Part shown: positions 1 through 11,678 of the stretch, one piece after another
Layout: every line of letters begins with the position of its first letter
How positions within the stretch are numbered: position 1 is the first letter of the stretch
NCBI GenBank assembly: GCA_013339765.2
Contig: CM023450.1
Coordinates: 185,405,269-185,469,268, forward strand
Length of the DNA: 64,000 bases
Direction of reading: 5' to 3'
Source of the DNA: Haemaphysalis longicornis
Lineage: Eukaryota; Arthropoda; Arachnida; Ixodida; Ixodidae
Notes under the pieces: generated by a model
Databases searched by the model: none
Told to the model about the DNA's origin: nothing
The model's input: only the letters and a program-made list of their open reading frames with translations
Translations under genes and position numbers: made by a program

Positions 1-3000
1 TCAGCTGATTTGCTCCGCACTAGATCTCAACGTCGATATAGTAGCTGTATTGGCTCCGTTTGCTTGAACACGAAAGCCAAGGACGCGATTTCACTCGACA
101 CGTGAAGATTGCCCTGCATATGCACTTGAATGTTTAGGACGTCGTTCTTTTTTCTTCCCTGTTTGGGAGGTTGGTAGAAAAGAATCTCCGATTTTTGAGG
201 TGAGCAGGCAATACCTCTCGGGGTGATGTAGGGGTGAACTGCATCGGCCGCTTGCTGCAGCCTTTCCTCCAGGTCCCCGTCACTGCCTCCAGTCGTACAG
301 GCTATGTTGGATTCCCTCGATAGCCTGTAGGTGTGGCAGCAGCTTATTCATGGTGACGTTGAGGATGAAGGCCGACAGCAGGGATCCCTGTGGTGTGCCC
401 TGACTCCCCATATGAATGAGCTCCAATTCTAATCCTCCGAGGGTGAGACGTTCCATGGATGAGACAGAAAGGCCTCCATGTATGCATAGGAGCGCGCCCC
501 ATCCCCAGCTCGGCCAGATTGTATAGAATGGCATCGTGTCTGACGTTGTCAAATGTCTTGGTGAGGTCCAGTCCAAGTATATTTCTCACGTGAAGTTCCG
601 CGCCTTGCGTGTTGTCCAAAATCTGGTGGTTTAACTGCAGCATAACGTCTTGCGTGGAAAGCTTGGGCCTCAAACACATCATCATGTGAGGAAAGAAGTA
701 TTTGTCTCCATGTGCTTGTACAACCTATTTAGCATCATGTGTTCCAGAAGCTTGCCCAGGCAAGACGTAAGATAAATAGGCCGTAAGTTCTCAAACTTTT
801 GTTCCTTGCCCGGATTCGGTATCATGGAGGCCTTCGCTCTTTTCCAGGCCGGTGGTATTTGCCCTCGTTTTCAGCACTGCTTCATGTACCCTGTGAGGGC
901 GGCTATAGAACAATCGTCAATGTTAGTCAGCAGTTTATTCGTGGCTCCATCTGGACCAGGCGCCAATTTGAACCGGAGGTTTGTTAGTGCGACTCGGATT
1001 TCAGACTCCGTTAGAGGCCTGTCGAGTTCGGTGTTTTCAGGCCCAGTGTATTAAGGCAACGGCTCTGGGTCTCCCTCTTTAATGTATAGGTCCTCAATAG
1101 TTTGCAAAAGTTGCTGCTTATCACCGCCATATGCATGTAGGAGAGCGAGCAGGTTATTTTGTTGTACCATTTTACCCCCGTTTGGGTCTAGGAGGCTTCT
1201 TAAGGCACTCCACGTGCTCACTTTTCCCATTTGGCAATCCATGCGGTCGCATACAATAATGAACTCATACCTCTAGTGAACTTTAGCACAGGATGAAGAA
1301 AGAAACGACGAAACACATACAATATGCCCATGCCGATTCGTGAGTTAGCATGTGCTTCAATTTCCCGATTGAGCCTTGCTAATCTCCTGTGAAGGGGCGA
1401 TTTAGTATCTGCTTGTGGAGCAGCGCCTGGATGCTGGCTTTATCTTCCCACATGTTAAGAAGTCTGGAGTCAGCCCGCCATACGTCTGCTTCTTCGGCTA
1501 AAACCTGTGTGGCCAGGTCAGCATGGCTTTGTAACTCCGAAATCCACGCATCCAAGTCGTCTTTCTCTGCTCATTTAGTTCGACATTTGCTTCTCGTAAT
1601 TTGCGGAATGGGCCCAACGTGGTAATCATATGCCGTCTGCCAATTGATTCAGCTGGTTCCGTCTGGATTATCGTTTTCATTATGTAATGAACACTTCCGA
1701 GGTTTCTACGCGTGTTCTTCCAGATGGCCTCCTTGATATTTTTTGTGAAAGTGAGGTCCGGGGTGGTGTCCCTTCTGACGCTGTTACCCAGCCTTGTGGG
1801 GTATGCAGGGTCAGTGAGCAGGGTCAATCTTAATGACTGCGCACCTTCCCATAATATTCTTTTTTTCTTGACCTCTCTGGGGTATCCCCACGCCGGGTGT
1901 GAGGAATTACAGTCACCAAGGACAACCACAGGTTGACGTTTGGCTAGGTCTATAGTTTTCCTGGGAAGCTTGGAGAAGGAATGTGGCTTACTGGGGCTGC
2001 TATATACGTTTAAAACAAAGTGACTACATCCGCCTTGTTTCCACCCAGAAATAATTTCAGTTAACACATTTTCTGGTTCCCAGGATGTTCGTTGAATGCT
2101 GGATTACCGGGATGTTTCTTCGAATCAGGGTTGTAACTCCCATATCCTTTTTATGTACGCCACCGAGGGATTGGAACTGTATGGGCTAAATCCCAGATGC
2201 TTCGCGTGGCCATTAGCTTCTTGAAGGGTTGTTAGGTGTGAGCAGGTTGATTCATTGTTGCTAATTCTCTCGTTTGTTTTGGAAAGCTCGGCAATTCCAC
2301 TGCCAAATTCGATATGTTGCATTCCGGCTCTGCGCTATGACGGTTGCCAGTAGACTCAGAATTCTTGGGTCCATCCAATACAAGATTGGAGGGACGCATG
2401 TCCCTTTTTGTTGTCCTTTGTGGGCCCGCGCTGGATGTAATCTGTTGCATACGTGTGATGGTGTCTTCTATTGCAGCAAATTTGGTGCCCCAGGCTTCCT
2501 GCTGCTTAGTGAAGATGTCGGCTAAGGCCGTAACCATGCAGCCAATTTTGTTGACTTGGCCTACAAGGAATTTTTCCAGATTCAAGAGGACTTGATGTTA
2601 GGCGATGCGCTGAGGAACCACCGCGGCTTTGCTTTAAATCGGAGGAGGGACGTTTTCGGAGGCGCACACGATGTTGGCAGTTGGTGGAGAGGGGGTACGG
2701 GAAGTTACCTTAGCTGCAGTTGTCTGATTAAGCTTCAGTATAGCAATTTCGGCTTTCAGCTGCCTGTTTCCTTTCAGAACGAATTCTAGGGTTTGTAGAA
2801 TTCGAGTTATTTCCTCGCCTGCAACGGGTTGGGAATCATGTCTCTTCGTACGTGTTTCTTTGTGTTCCGGGTTACCCGGAGAGGCCGCCTTTACCCAACT
2901 CACATTAGCGTCGAGGCGGCCTTCCATTTTGTTCTGAGATGCCGAGCGGGGGGCGTTGCGTTGTTCTCTTCCCCTTCTTCAGGGCGGGAATCGTGAGTGT

Positions 3001-3250
3001 CGTCCAGCTCCCAGAAACTCGTTCAATTGTCGTAATGCAGTGGGTGCTGGCATATTTTTATGGTACGGGCCGTACAGAACAAACGAAGAATTCCTTGTTC
3101 CGAGGTGTGTTGATCCAGGAAGTTTTTAGGACTTATATCTTCGCGTTGATGAAAGTTTAGATTCTCGAAATTGTTGGAAACCTTCCCGGGGCCTCTGCAA
3201 CGGGATTTACGAAGAGGACGTAGATTATGTACGCACAGTCAGCAGGGAGG
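1..3250 (-). mobile_element. Decayed LINE (I/R1-type), cut by the window edge
   Basis: Reading the minus strand from about 3250 downwards gives an ORF1-like stretch (2940-2232), an endonuclease C-terminal half (2067-1498), a linker, and then reverse transcriptase towards position 1. The endonuclease part shows VVLGDCNSSHPAWGYP, RRDTTPDLTF and LGSVHYI (normally GSDHYI). The transcriptase part shows LGLDLTKTFDNVRHDAIL (palm motif A) and GTPQGSLLSAFILNV (motif B), but the catalytic motif is damaged (SLYDWRQ where YADD is expected). Many frameshifts separate the pieces, so it cannot be active. The thumb, RNase H and 3' end lie outside the window. Exact 5' limit is uncertain. Confidence 0.8.
1498..2067 (-). 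pseudogene. LINE apurinic-type endonuclease, C-terminal half (broken)
   Basis: The frame encodes the last part of an exonuclease-endonuclease-phosphatase domain: GD.N..H..WGY supplies the Asp/Asn pair, TTPDLTF the Thr-Pro-Asp-Leu block, and LGSVHYI replaces the catalytic LGSDHYI, so the terminal Asp is lost. A Thr-rich linker and a coiled segment typical of the stretch between endonuclease and transcriptase follow. The N-terminal catalytic Glu region is not readable in this frame. Confidence 0.75.
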
Positions 3251-3279
3251 CCGCGCATTAACTGAGCAATTATTCTATA

Positions 3280-4520
3280 AAAAGTGTGGTCATGAGTTAA
3301 AATTACAGAAGCAGCCGCACTTCCCATGAGGGGACGTCAGAAGGACGTCGACAAAAGCGGTGAGCTGGTCGATCCGCCACGGCTGAGGACACTCGGGGGG
3401 AGAGTGGACAGTGACCGATGGGGAATTCGCGTTGTGGACTCCATCAGCAAGCTGGTCGGGTCCATAGAGGGTGAAGACTCCTGTTGCAGCTAAGAGGAGG
3501 TAGGTGGACATCCGTAAACGCTGCAGAACGACAGCTCAAGAGCACACCGTTCGAATAAACTTTGTGTTGACCAGCTGCATGCTGTTGAGCAGCTGGTAAA
3601 GTGCGACGATGTACAAGGTCTTCGGGGATGAGCAGGGGCTGAAGCAGCACGCTCTCAGACACCTTGGTGCGGTTCATAATAATGTCACTTTATGTGCTAG
3701 TACGGGGTGGCACGCCAAGACGCTGCAATGGACCTGACCACCTATGAAGCCACCTAATGCCACAGGTTGTAAAGACTGTGGTGGAACCAAGAAGTTTCTT
3801 ATGTCGCATGGAGAGGTGGAATATGGCTTCGACATGGGCTAATCAAAGCTGGGCATCTCTCACCAGTACGTATGCAGTAGGAGTACGTATGCTGCGTCGT
3901 CCCGTGGGGGCCAATTTCTGTCAGGTGAAAGCGGGACAGAGGTGGAAGGTTTGCTGGGGTAGGCCATTTTTAGGCCTACCCTCAGGCCTAACTGCAGGGA
4001 ACCGCAGATTCGCAGGGGAGCGCCACAGCAAAAGTGGCCGAATGGCAGTCTTCTGGAACCGAAATGCCTGTGCGGATTTTTCGCATTCAACTCCTGTGGC
4101 TTGCCTCTAATTTCGTCTTTTCGCAGCCGACACTAACGCGCCGGCCAAGAGCACCGCGGTGGTGCGTTGCGGCTTCGGTGGGTGCTATACGGTCAATACC
4201 AAATTGTCACACGTACAGGTGCGTGCGATTTGCTAAAGAGGCTCACATATTTGTTGCGGATTCCAATATAAGCAACTGTACTATAATACATGGAAGCAGG
4301 AAGAAACAAGAATGTACACCAATAGATTTCGGATGTTACAAACGATATTACGCGTCCCGAAAACAAAAAAACAAATTCTTCTTTTTCATGCAGACAAGCA
4401 GCACCATACATCTGTCACAAGACAATGACAGGAACAATAACGCACGGCCATGCAGGTTTGGGCTCCTCATAAGGCTTCTTAGTTATAAGGCTTCTTGACT
4501 TCATTGTAGGCTATTTGACA
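3280..4520. other. Intronic stretch with no recognised gene
   Basis: Between the decayed LINE and the last GMC exon I see only short open frames. Two overlapping minus-strand frames (3290-3511 and 3444-3677) have a proline- and leucine-rich composition that might be the leader of an LTR retrotransposon, but no domain is visible and I do not call one. Confidence 0.4.
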
Positions 4521-4526
4521 CCGTAC

Positions 4527-4687
4527 CTCTGCACGGAATCCCATGCCTTGCCACATTGATCTGGCCACCTGGCTTGCGGGCAGGATTGACATCAGGATTA
4601 CTTCGATGTCTGGAAGGTCGGGTCTTGGCGCATAATCGGTGCTCAAAAAGAGCAAGGCCTCGTTACCAGCTGGAACTGACAGTTGTC
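4527..4687 (-). CDS. GMC oxidoreductase, exon in the substrate-binding domain
   Basis: This is the last exon found. It encodes 54 residues beginning with a split Gly codon, then QLSVPAGNEALLFLSTDYAP, RPDLPDIEVILMS and SMWQGMGFRAE. It matches the start of the GMC C-terminal, substrate-binding domain (G.L....g.ea.af..t.ya....p.DiE). The acceptor is cgttcag|GA in phase 1 and the donor GCAGAG|GTACGG in phase 0. About 200 residues of a usual 560-620 residue protein should follow, including the catalytic His and Asn/His pair. Nothing between 1 and 4526 looks like them, so they lie beyond the window edge. Confidence 0.88.
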
Positions 4688-5243
4688 CTGAACGGGTTTC
4701 CAAACAAAAACAAGGAGAAAACACCAATTATTACTGATCATTATGCGTTTAACTACTCGTACCAGCTCTCATGCAACACTTTTACTCGTGAAATTTCACT
4801 CAGTAGGATGACTTATTTGAACATTTTATGTGATCAGCCTGCTGATCCAACAACATTGCCTGTAGTACTGCCGCACTTCTATTGTACGTCGCCACTGTTA
4901 GGGCTGTTTATTATGTCGGTGTAAGTTCTACATGGAACTGTTGTAAATATCCCCGCAATGAATGAACCTAACTTGTCCAGTTATGCAATACAATGCTCTA
5001 GACACATACGTGAGCTGATAATACAGGAGTAGTATGTCATCATCTCATTTTATTATCTCGTAAAAGGTGGCGTGTTCTCAAAGGCCAGGAGGTGTCGCCG
5101 CGGAAAGGTGTTTAGGCTACTTTTAACGACATAACGAACAGGTGTATTACAAAATCAATGATGCAAGAATTTTTACCTTCTCAAATCTCAACCGAATCCA
5201 CTTTAATGTTTTCTGATTTTTTAATGTCTTGATGTGGTCTTAC

Positions 5244-5391
5244 CGCTCCTGTTCTTGGCGTACTGCACTACATCGTCCAAGCTGAAGGGCTTTAATTGCG
5301 CAGCAGTGCTTGTACCGATGGGAAATCCCGGGAACAGAACCGCGTGATCCTGGAGATTCTGCCCCACAGGGAGATCAGCTATTACAGGTAT
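5244..5391 (-). CDS. GMC oxidoreductase, exon with the LPVGQNLQDH motif
   Basis: Translation of this 148-base exon gives IPVIADLPVGQNLQDHAV and, later, FSLDDVVQYAKNRS. LPVG.NLQDH is one of the most conserved blocks of GMC oxidoreductases and directly follows signature 2, as expected. The acceptor is ctccttgcag (phase 0) and the donor GAGCG|GTAAGAC (phase 1). The exon holds no ATG-started open frame and is found only by spliced translation. It is separated from signature 2 by about 11.7 kb that carries a LINE and a BEL/Pao remnant. Confidence 0.93.
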
Positions 5392-5811
5392 CTGCAAGGA
5401 GTATTGAGGCGAACATTTAGTGGCAAAATCAAAGTATTCATCTTCAAAATTGCCTGACCAGAAGCCATGAAAGTAACATTCAAGTCTGTGAAAAAGCGTT
5501 ACAATTGATGTTTATCCGAAACTAGCAGTCGTATATAGAGGAGCTCGCTAGGTACTAAGTATAGTGTTTTTCACTTGGTTGAGTCGTACCTGTCATCTCC
5601 ACACCAGGTAGTGGCTCGTCGGGTATTGAAAACAACAAATTGTGTTTATAAAAGAAGGGCTTACTTAACGTTGTCTGGGTGGCTTTTTTGCAGCCGGAGC
5701 AAGCCCCCCCCTCCCCCCCAGCACTGCAGACCCTGAGATTTCTGAGCTCATTTTCATACCGAGCGTGAGCGAACGAGCGAAGCAACTTTATTAAAAATGC
5801 CTGCAGAACGA

Positions 5812-6870
5812 TTAGCCGTCCCATGTAAGGAAGGCGTCACCTTGACACGACCATGACGTCTTCCCGGCTGTCGGCGCCTCTACTCCGGCCACGACCTCAC
5901 TATAACCTTTAGTCGACCGCGCCTGCCCCTGTTTTGGGGTGGCAGCCTCCCTCGGTTTTCGCTTGGTCGTTGCCTTTCGAGGGCCGCCGAGATCTGCTGG
6001 ATGGCCTGGGCTTAGACTTCCTGATCGTAGCAACGGATTGCGGCTTCGAGCCGCGGCGGGATCGTTGTCATCGTTGTAAACACTGGGACATATGTGCTTC
6101 ATCAGCACCGGGGTGAGTAACGACCCTGTCTGTAGTTGTCGATATATTACTGCTTCCTCACGTGTCAAGCCCGGATTAGGTGGTGGCATAGTCCTTCTAT
6201 CAAGTCTGTACCACTTCCCAATTTCATTGTAAGAGGTCATCCTGTCCTTCGTTCCCCACCACCACGTCGGGTCGACCGCAGTAGCAGCGGCACGGTTGGT
6301 TAGTCCTCGCGCTGCCACGTTCGCCGTCTCGTTGTGGTTTGCGTTGCCGCGATCCGAGACATCACTGCCCATGTGCGCCGGAAACCACTTAATCACAACA
6401 CACCTACTTTCACTCGCGAGATCGCCCGCACGCAACACGCGTGTGGCTTCACCACACACTCTTCCTCTGGCGTAGTTTTTCACCGCCGTCCTAGAATCAC
6501 AGAGCACAGTCGTGCACTCGGGGTCGGCGATGGTTAGGGCAATGCCCACTTCCTCTGCTCGTTGCGCAGCTCGAGTCCACACACTCGCCGCCGTCCGTGT
6601 TGCACCGGTCGCTGCCCCTACAACTGCTGCGGGGAATGCTCTTCTGCCATCTGGATACTCTGCCGCATCCACATACACAGCACCCCTGTTTTTGGCATAG
6701 AGATCGATGAGCGCCTTGGCCCTCGCCGCCCGCCGCTCCTTGTTGAACTCGGGGTTCATATTTCTTGGCACAGGACATACCCGCAACTGTTTACTAACTG
6801 CTTCTGGTACATTCACGTCTGTATTCTCGGATCCCCCTTCCTTTGGCTCCAGGCCTAGGTCACGCAGCAC
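5812..6870 (-). pseudogene. LINE RNase H domain and C-terminal tail
   Basis: The reading begins in the post-transcriptase tail (CPVPRNMNPEFNKERRAARA) and contains RNase H: YVDAAEYPDG (first Asp), AEEVGIAL (Glu), LCDSRTAVKNY (Asp) and HNETANVAARG near the C-terminus, where the last acidic residue is replaced (NETAN for NEEAD). An unusual Lys/Arg/Pro-rich tail follows where related copies have a Cys-rich zinc region, suggesting a frameshift near 6080. The reverse strand also reads open here because of GC bias; those frames have no domain. Confidence 0.8.
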
Positions 6871-6998
6871 TCGCTTGCCCGTTCTGCCCAGCCGTACGAG
6901 CTGGGCGGTCCTCTGCGCCTCGGCGATTTCTTACAAGGTGTTATGCACTCCCAGGGCCAGGAACGTTTCATTGCTTGTGCACTCTAGAAGTACGCTTT

Positions 6999-8252
6999 CT
7001 ATGCTTTGCGTATGAGCGCGTTGTACGCTTTGTACGCTGCCTTGTACGCTGTGCGTATAAGCGCCTTGATATTATTACGCTCGCATTGCCTCCAGTTGTG
7101 GAAAGCAGCAACAAACGTAATGTCGCTTATAGCGAAGGATTGCACTAGCCGGGTGGGGCTTTCTTCCTTCATGCCTGCTTTTCTGTTTGACACCCTCTTT
7201 ATGAGGCGAATTGCCGTGGTGACTTTGGCCGCGAGACGGTTCGCCGTCTCGCCGTTTACTCGTTTGCGCTCAATCAGCATACCCAGCACTCGGATATTCT
7301 CTACCTCAGGGATTGTGTAACCGCCGCTCATCCTGATCTTGATTTTCTCTTGCTCTCTCGCAGGATCATTGCCTTTCGCCTTCCTAGCTGCCCCTTTCGG
7401 TGGAATCACCAACAGCTCAGACTTACATGGAGAGCAGACGAGCCCTGACCCGCCCAGCTCCTCCTCGATAGCATCAACCGCCTCTTGCAATGCACTTTCG
7501 ATGTGTCCGTCGCTTCAACCTGGGACCCATAGCGTTATGTCATCGGCATCGATGGTGTGTCGCACCCCCGCGACTCGCGAGAGCCGCTCGGCCACCCCAC
7601 TCATTACAAAGTTGAAAAGTAATGGCGAGATGACCAAGCCCTGGGGGGTCCCGACACTGCCTAGCTTCTTCTTTTTGAGCCGCAGTTCCCCGGCGTTGAT
7701 ATCGGTGGTCCGCCCCGTCAAGAAATCCTTGATGTAAGCATAGGTTCTCTTGCCCATGTTTAGCCGCGACACCTGGCCCAGGATTGCAGAGTGCCTCATT
7801 TTGTCGAAAGCACTCAGCAGGTCTAAATCCAAGATGGCTCGGTTGTCTTGCGTGTTGGTAGTGTCATCGAGGATTTCATTTTTTATTTGTATCATGGCGT
7901 CCTGAGTCCCGAGCTTGTTTCGGAACCCGATGACGATGTTTGGGTAAAGCCCCGAATCTTCCAGGTACCTCTGCCACCTGTTCATGAGAACATGCTCCAA
8001 CGCTTTGCCCACACAGGATGTAAGCGAGATCGGCCGGAGGTTCTCAATGTTGGGTGGCTTGCCCGGTTTGGGAATCAAGATGGTCTTGGCAGCTTTCCAT
8101 TGCCGGGGCAGTGACCCGGCTCGCCAGCATTTGTTGAAGTATGCCGTGAGGTTCTCGATGATCGCTTCGTTAGAATTTTTCAGCGCTCTATTCGTAACCC
8201 GGTAGGGACCAGCGGCGGATTTGCTGTTGAGATTGTGCAGAGCAACCCTCAC
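6999..8252 (-). pseudogene. LINE reverse transcriptase, YADD changed to DADD
   Basis: The frame 8252-7515 holds fingers and palm: LKNSNEAIIENLTAYFNKCW, TILIPKPGKP, RPISLTSCVGK, AILDLDLLSAFDKM (motif A) and GTPQGLVISPLLFNFVM (motif B). The active-site codons at 7550-7539 read Asp-Ala-Asp-Asp. The two metal-binding Asp residues remain but the usual aromatic residue is lost. Frame 7490-6999 carries the thumb (IRVLGMLIERKR...). A stop and frameshift near 7500-7515 separate them. Confidence 0.82.
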
Positions 8253-8297
8253 TTCGCATACCTCAATGTCTCGATGTAGCCACTCCTTTGCTTCGCC

Positions 8298-9555
8298 TTA
8301 GTATTCCGGGTGCGTCTCTGTGGGAGTGACCGGCAGGTACTTGTCGTCAAGGCGTTTCTTCACCCCATCTTCGCAGTGCTCGGTTAGCGCCCTGTGGACG
8401 ATCTTGGCCACGTTATTGTGCTGGTGCGTCTTGGTCGTGGTCTCATCCAAAATATGTCTCAGCATACTCCACGTCTTGCCACAGTGCATCTGGCAGTGCC
8501 CCGCGTTACAAGCCTCATTCCACTGCTGAGTGCAAAGCACTCTGCTGTGGGACTCGATCGCGCCGTTGAGTTCGGCGACCTTCTTGCGTAGCTCTCTGTT
8601 TGTCCGCTGCGTCTTCCATCTCGCCAGGATGTACTGCTTGGCAGCGATGAGGTGAGCCAGGCTGCTGTCGACCCTTTCGGCACACTCGTCCGTCTCGACT
8701 TCCTTGATGGCCTCTTCTGCATTCTTTACAATCTCGGTCGACCACTCCTCAATGTCTGCAATTTCGGTCCTCTCCTCGGGTAACAACCTCCGAAAGGCTT
8801 CCCATTCTGTAAGTCGATGTTTCCGAAAGCTTCTGCCGACTTCTTCGCCACCGAGCGGGACAGTGACCTCCACAATGTAGTGGTCACTGCCCAACTCGTG
8901 CACCGTGTTTCGCCATTCAAAGTCCCCCGTACCGCCACCGTTACCCCTGACGAAAGTGAGATCGGGCGTTGTGTCTTGAGTGTCCGAGTTGCCGATTCTG
9001 GCAGGGTAGGCTGGGTCGTTTATTAGATTTAGGCCCAAGTCAGTAGCATCTTGCATTAGGTCCCTGCCCTTTGCCAATGTTTTGTGGTAACCCCAGGCTT
9101 GATTGGGCGCCTTAAAGTCCCCGCAGATTACCAGCCTGCTGTCGGGCCCCGCAGACGTTGCACGCCTTTTGTAATAGTGCTTTGAATTTCTGCTTTCGGT
9201 GTGACGTGCTACCATACAAGTTTATCAGAAAAGTGCTTTCCTTCTTCTTTTTCCCTCTAAGCACTTCTTCCATGGTGTGCTCAATTGTGTTCTTGCCAAA
9301 CAACTCGCGCTCGACGTACGTGAGGTTTTTCCTCACGAAGGTGCAAAGTCCCCTGCCACTACTGCCAGCCACCGCCCGGAGGCTTGGCGGGCTAGCGTGG
9401 GACCGGTAACCCGAGAGCTTGACCTCTTCAATGCGGGTCTCTTGCAACATGATGATATCTGGCTTTCTCGATACTTGTTGAAAGTGTTGCCGGAGTACAG
9501 GCTTCTTCCCAGCAAAGCCGTTGCAATTCCAATGCCAGACCGGGAGGCCTTTCAC
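8298..9555 (-). pseudogene. LINE endonuclease (two overlapping frames)
   Basis: The first frame (9555-9112) begins LPVWHWNCNGFAGKK and includes PDIIMLQETRI, the N-terminal Asn and catalytic Glu of the endonuclease-exonuclease-phosphatase family. The second frame (9215-8298) continues with LVICGDFKAPNQAWGYH, DTTPDLTF and LGSDHYIVEV, so the catalytic Asp-His pair is intact. A frameshift in the 9112-9215 overlap separates them. The rest of the second frame is the helical linker to the transcriptase (CGKTWSMLRHILDE). Confidence 0.82.
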
Positions 9556-9743
9556 TGCTGTTGTGGCTGCGGTGGTTGATGCCCTATCCGTGTTTGCTGA
9601 AAGTTAGCCATTTGCGTCGCCAAATTCTGCACTGTCGTAGCCAATTGCTGGCATTTCTGTTCAATTGCTATGAAACGGTCGGTGATTGTCGTGGTTACCG
9701 TCGTGCGAATACACTCTTCAATGCGGTCGAGCCTATCTACCAA
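9552..9743 (-). pseudogene. C-terminus of LINE ORF1, coiled-coil-like
   Basis: The frame encodes 63 residues with heptad-like spacing (DRLDRIEECIR, FIAIEQKCQQLATTVQNLATQ) and a Gln/Pro-rich end. This composition is usual for the end of ORF1 just upstream of the endonuclease ORF in this LINE group. It overlaps the endonuclease start by four bases, a stop-start arrangement often used for reinitiation. The element breaks off just upstream, at about 9750-9770. Confidence 0.55.
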
Positions 9744-9885
9744 GGTTTTTCATTTTTTTTTAGTTATATTATTTTTTGCTCTGGGCAGCCTTACGCCGCG
9801 TTCTGATCATGGCGAGAAAGTGTAAAACATATCGCGTCTCCAAGTGTAACTGCAATACCGTACATTTACTTTAATTTTACTCTAC

Positions 9886-10046
9886 TGCTGTCGCGGATCG
9901 CGGCGCGTAAGAAAGGAGCCCGACAGCCGGTCGCCCGTTCGATGGGCTCGTCACCAGAACTGCCCGAGCACAGGCGCGAGCTGGGCCCGTGCCCCGTTCC
10001 CGTGCAGCGGCCTCTTTATTACTATCATCATTGCCATTCTTCAACA
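9886..10046 (-). repeat. Solo-type LTR fragment of a BEL/Pao element, inverted
   Basis: On the minus strand this 161-base stretch starts TGTTGAAGAATGGC and ends GCGACAGCA, the TG...CA form of an LTR. The first 75 bases are nearly the same as the start of the LTR found on the plus strand at 13447. It is joined on its inner side (10047-10120) to the last codons of the pol gene, also inverted, so a copy of the 3' end of the element lies head to head with the 5' truncated body. Confidence 0.7.
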
Positions 10047-10120
10047 TCCTCCCCCGCCGCCGATTCTGATGGCCTTGGCGGGTTAGCCTCAAGAATATAA
10101 AGGCGCGGAACTGGACGTCT

Positions 10121-11502
10121 GATGCCATTGGCATCAAGGAAACGCCAGAAGGTCCTGGGCTAGACGCCGAGGCCACGAAGCAGTTTGAACGGGAAATCCG
10201 CAAGCAGGACGGGCGCTACGAAGTCCCACTCCTGATTCAAGAGCCAGGACTGGGGGCCCCACCAAGACAACTATGCACTTGCGGAGCAGCGATTGCGCAT
10301 GCAGCTCAGGCGTTTTCCCCAGCCGACCGGACTTGTTGCCACAGTATGACAAGACAATACGTGATTATTTTAACGAGGGCCATACTGAGCGAGTACCCAC
10401 TCAAAGAACGCGCGGGACGCCGAATGCATATTACATGCCCCATCATGGAGTGCTCCGACAAGATGCAGTCACGCCCAAACTTCGAGTCGTCTTCGACGCC
10501 TCGTCGCACGCACCGGGCCATCCTTCACTAAACAACGTGCTCCTAAAGGGACCCAAGTTGGATGCGGACCTCCCACGACTTCTTCTTGCTTTTCGAGGTC
10601 AACGCGTGGCGCTAGTAGCCGACATAAAGAAGGCATACTTGCAAATGGTGATACGGAAGAAGACAGACGCGCCTGAGTTCCTGTGGATTGAGCGCCTTCC
10701 AACTGAGGATGAACCATTTCCGCCTATCGCAAGGTGGCAAATGACCAGGGTGCCATTCGGCGCCTCCTCCAGCCCGTTCCTTTTGGCAGCCACCCTGCGT
10801 CATCATCTGCTGGCACTCAAAGAGCGGTTCCCAGACACGGTGTCAAGCCTTCTCCGTTCTTTCTATGTGGATGATTTGGTCATCGGTGCTGACAACGAGG
10901 CAGCAGCGCACAAAATATACACGGAAGCGAAAACCATCATGACCGATGCAGGCATGGAATTACGCAAGTGGGCATCCAACGCCTCATCTTTGCGAGACCA
11001 GTTTGTTGCCGATGGAGTTGCCTTCGAGACCAAAAGGGGGGATCCGAATAGAATAAAGGGTTTCCTTTGGGCTCCCATGGGACAGATCGACGACACAATA
11101 GTGGTGAGCTCTAACAAGATTGCGGCCTTCATTTCCACGAAGCCGGCAACGAAGAGTACAATGTTGCAGTCCCTTGGCAGGCTTTACGATCCCTTTCGGC
11201 TTTGTAACCCCATATTCAGTGCGTCCCCAAGCTTATCTTCCAAGATTTGTGGAAGCTTAACCACCCTTGGGATGGACTCTTGCCGCCGGCGCAACTACTG
11301 CCTGGAACCCCTGGTGCAGCGAGATCCCTTATATAGAGGGAATCCGACTGCCACGACAGGTTGCATCAGGAACGGCGATCGCAGGGATGCCATGGATTTT
11401 TTTCTTTTTTCGCCGATGCTAGTCCCAGAGCATATGGAACAGCTGTGTATGTTCGCTACCCCTCAGATCATGGGAATTCGTATGAAACGAACCTCCTCAT
11501 GA
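10121..11502 (+). pseudogene. BEL/Pao protease-RT junction and reverse transcriptase
   Basis: The stretch opens, in another frame, with residues resembling DAIGIKE and DGRYEVPLL, conserved in BEL/Pao between protease and transcriptase. From 10273 the frame shows LLPQYDKTIRDYFNEGH, LRVVFDASSHA, LVADIKKAYLQMVI (motif A), PFGASSSPFLLAATL (motif B) and FYVDDLVIG with the catalytic YVDD at 10864-10875. All core palm residues are present. The frame degrades after about 11160, where the RNase H domain should begin, and ends at 11502. Confidence 0.85.
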
Positions 11503-11678
11503 GCAAGAGCCCATAGCCCCCCTCAAGATATGACCCTTCCACGCTTGAGTTGGTGGCATGTCTCGTCGCAGCGAGGCTGTCTAACTATCTGCGGCAGGTT
11601 CCGTGTTGGGCCCCGCGAAACTGTACTTCTGGACGGACGCCCAGATTGCTTCTCGTGGATTTCCGCGGCATCTAGTCG

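Larger units (their letters stand above)
5785..9760 (-). mobile_element. I/R1-type LINE with RNase H, inactive
   Basis: The minus strand carries the C-terminus of ORF1 (9743-9552), endonuclease (9555 to about 8750), linker, reverse transcriptase (8252-6999) and RNase H (6870-5812), in the order usual for RNase H-bearing LINEs. An AATAAA lies near 5790 just before the likely 3' end. Frameshifts split the long ORF2 into at least four frames, and the catalytic motif is DADD in place of YADD. The 5' end is truncated within ORF1. The element sits in the intron between the signature 2 exon and the LPVG exon of the GMC gene. Confidence 0.85.
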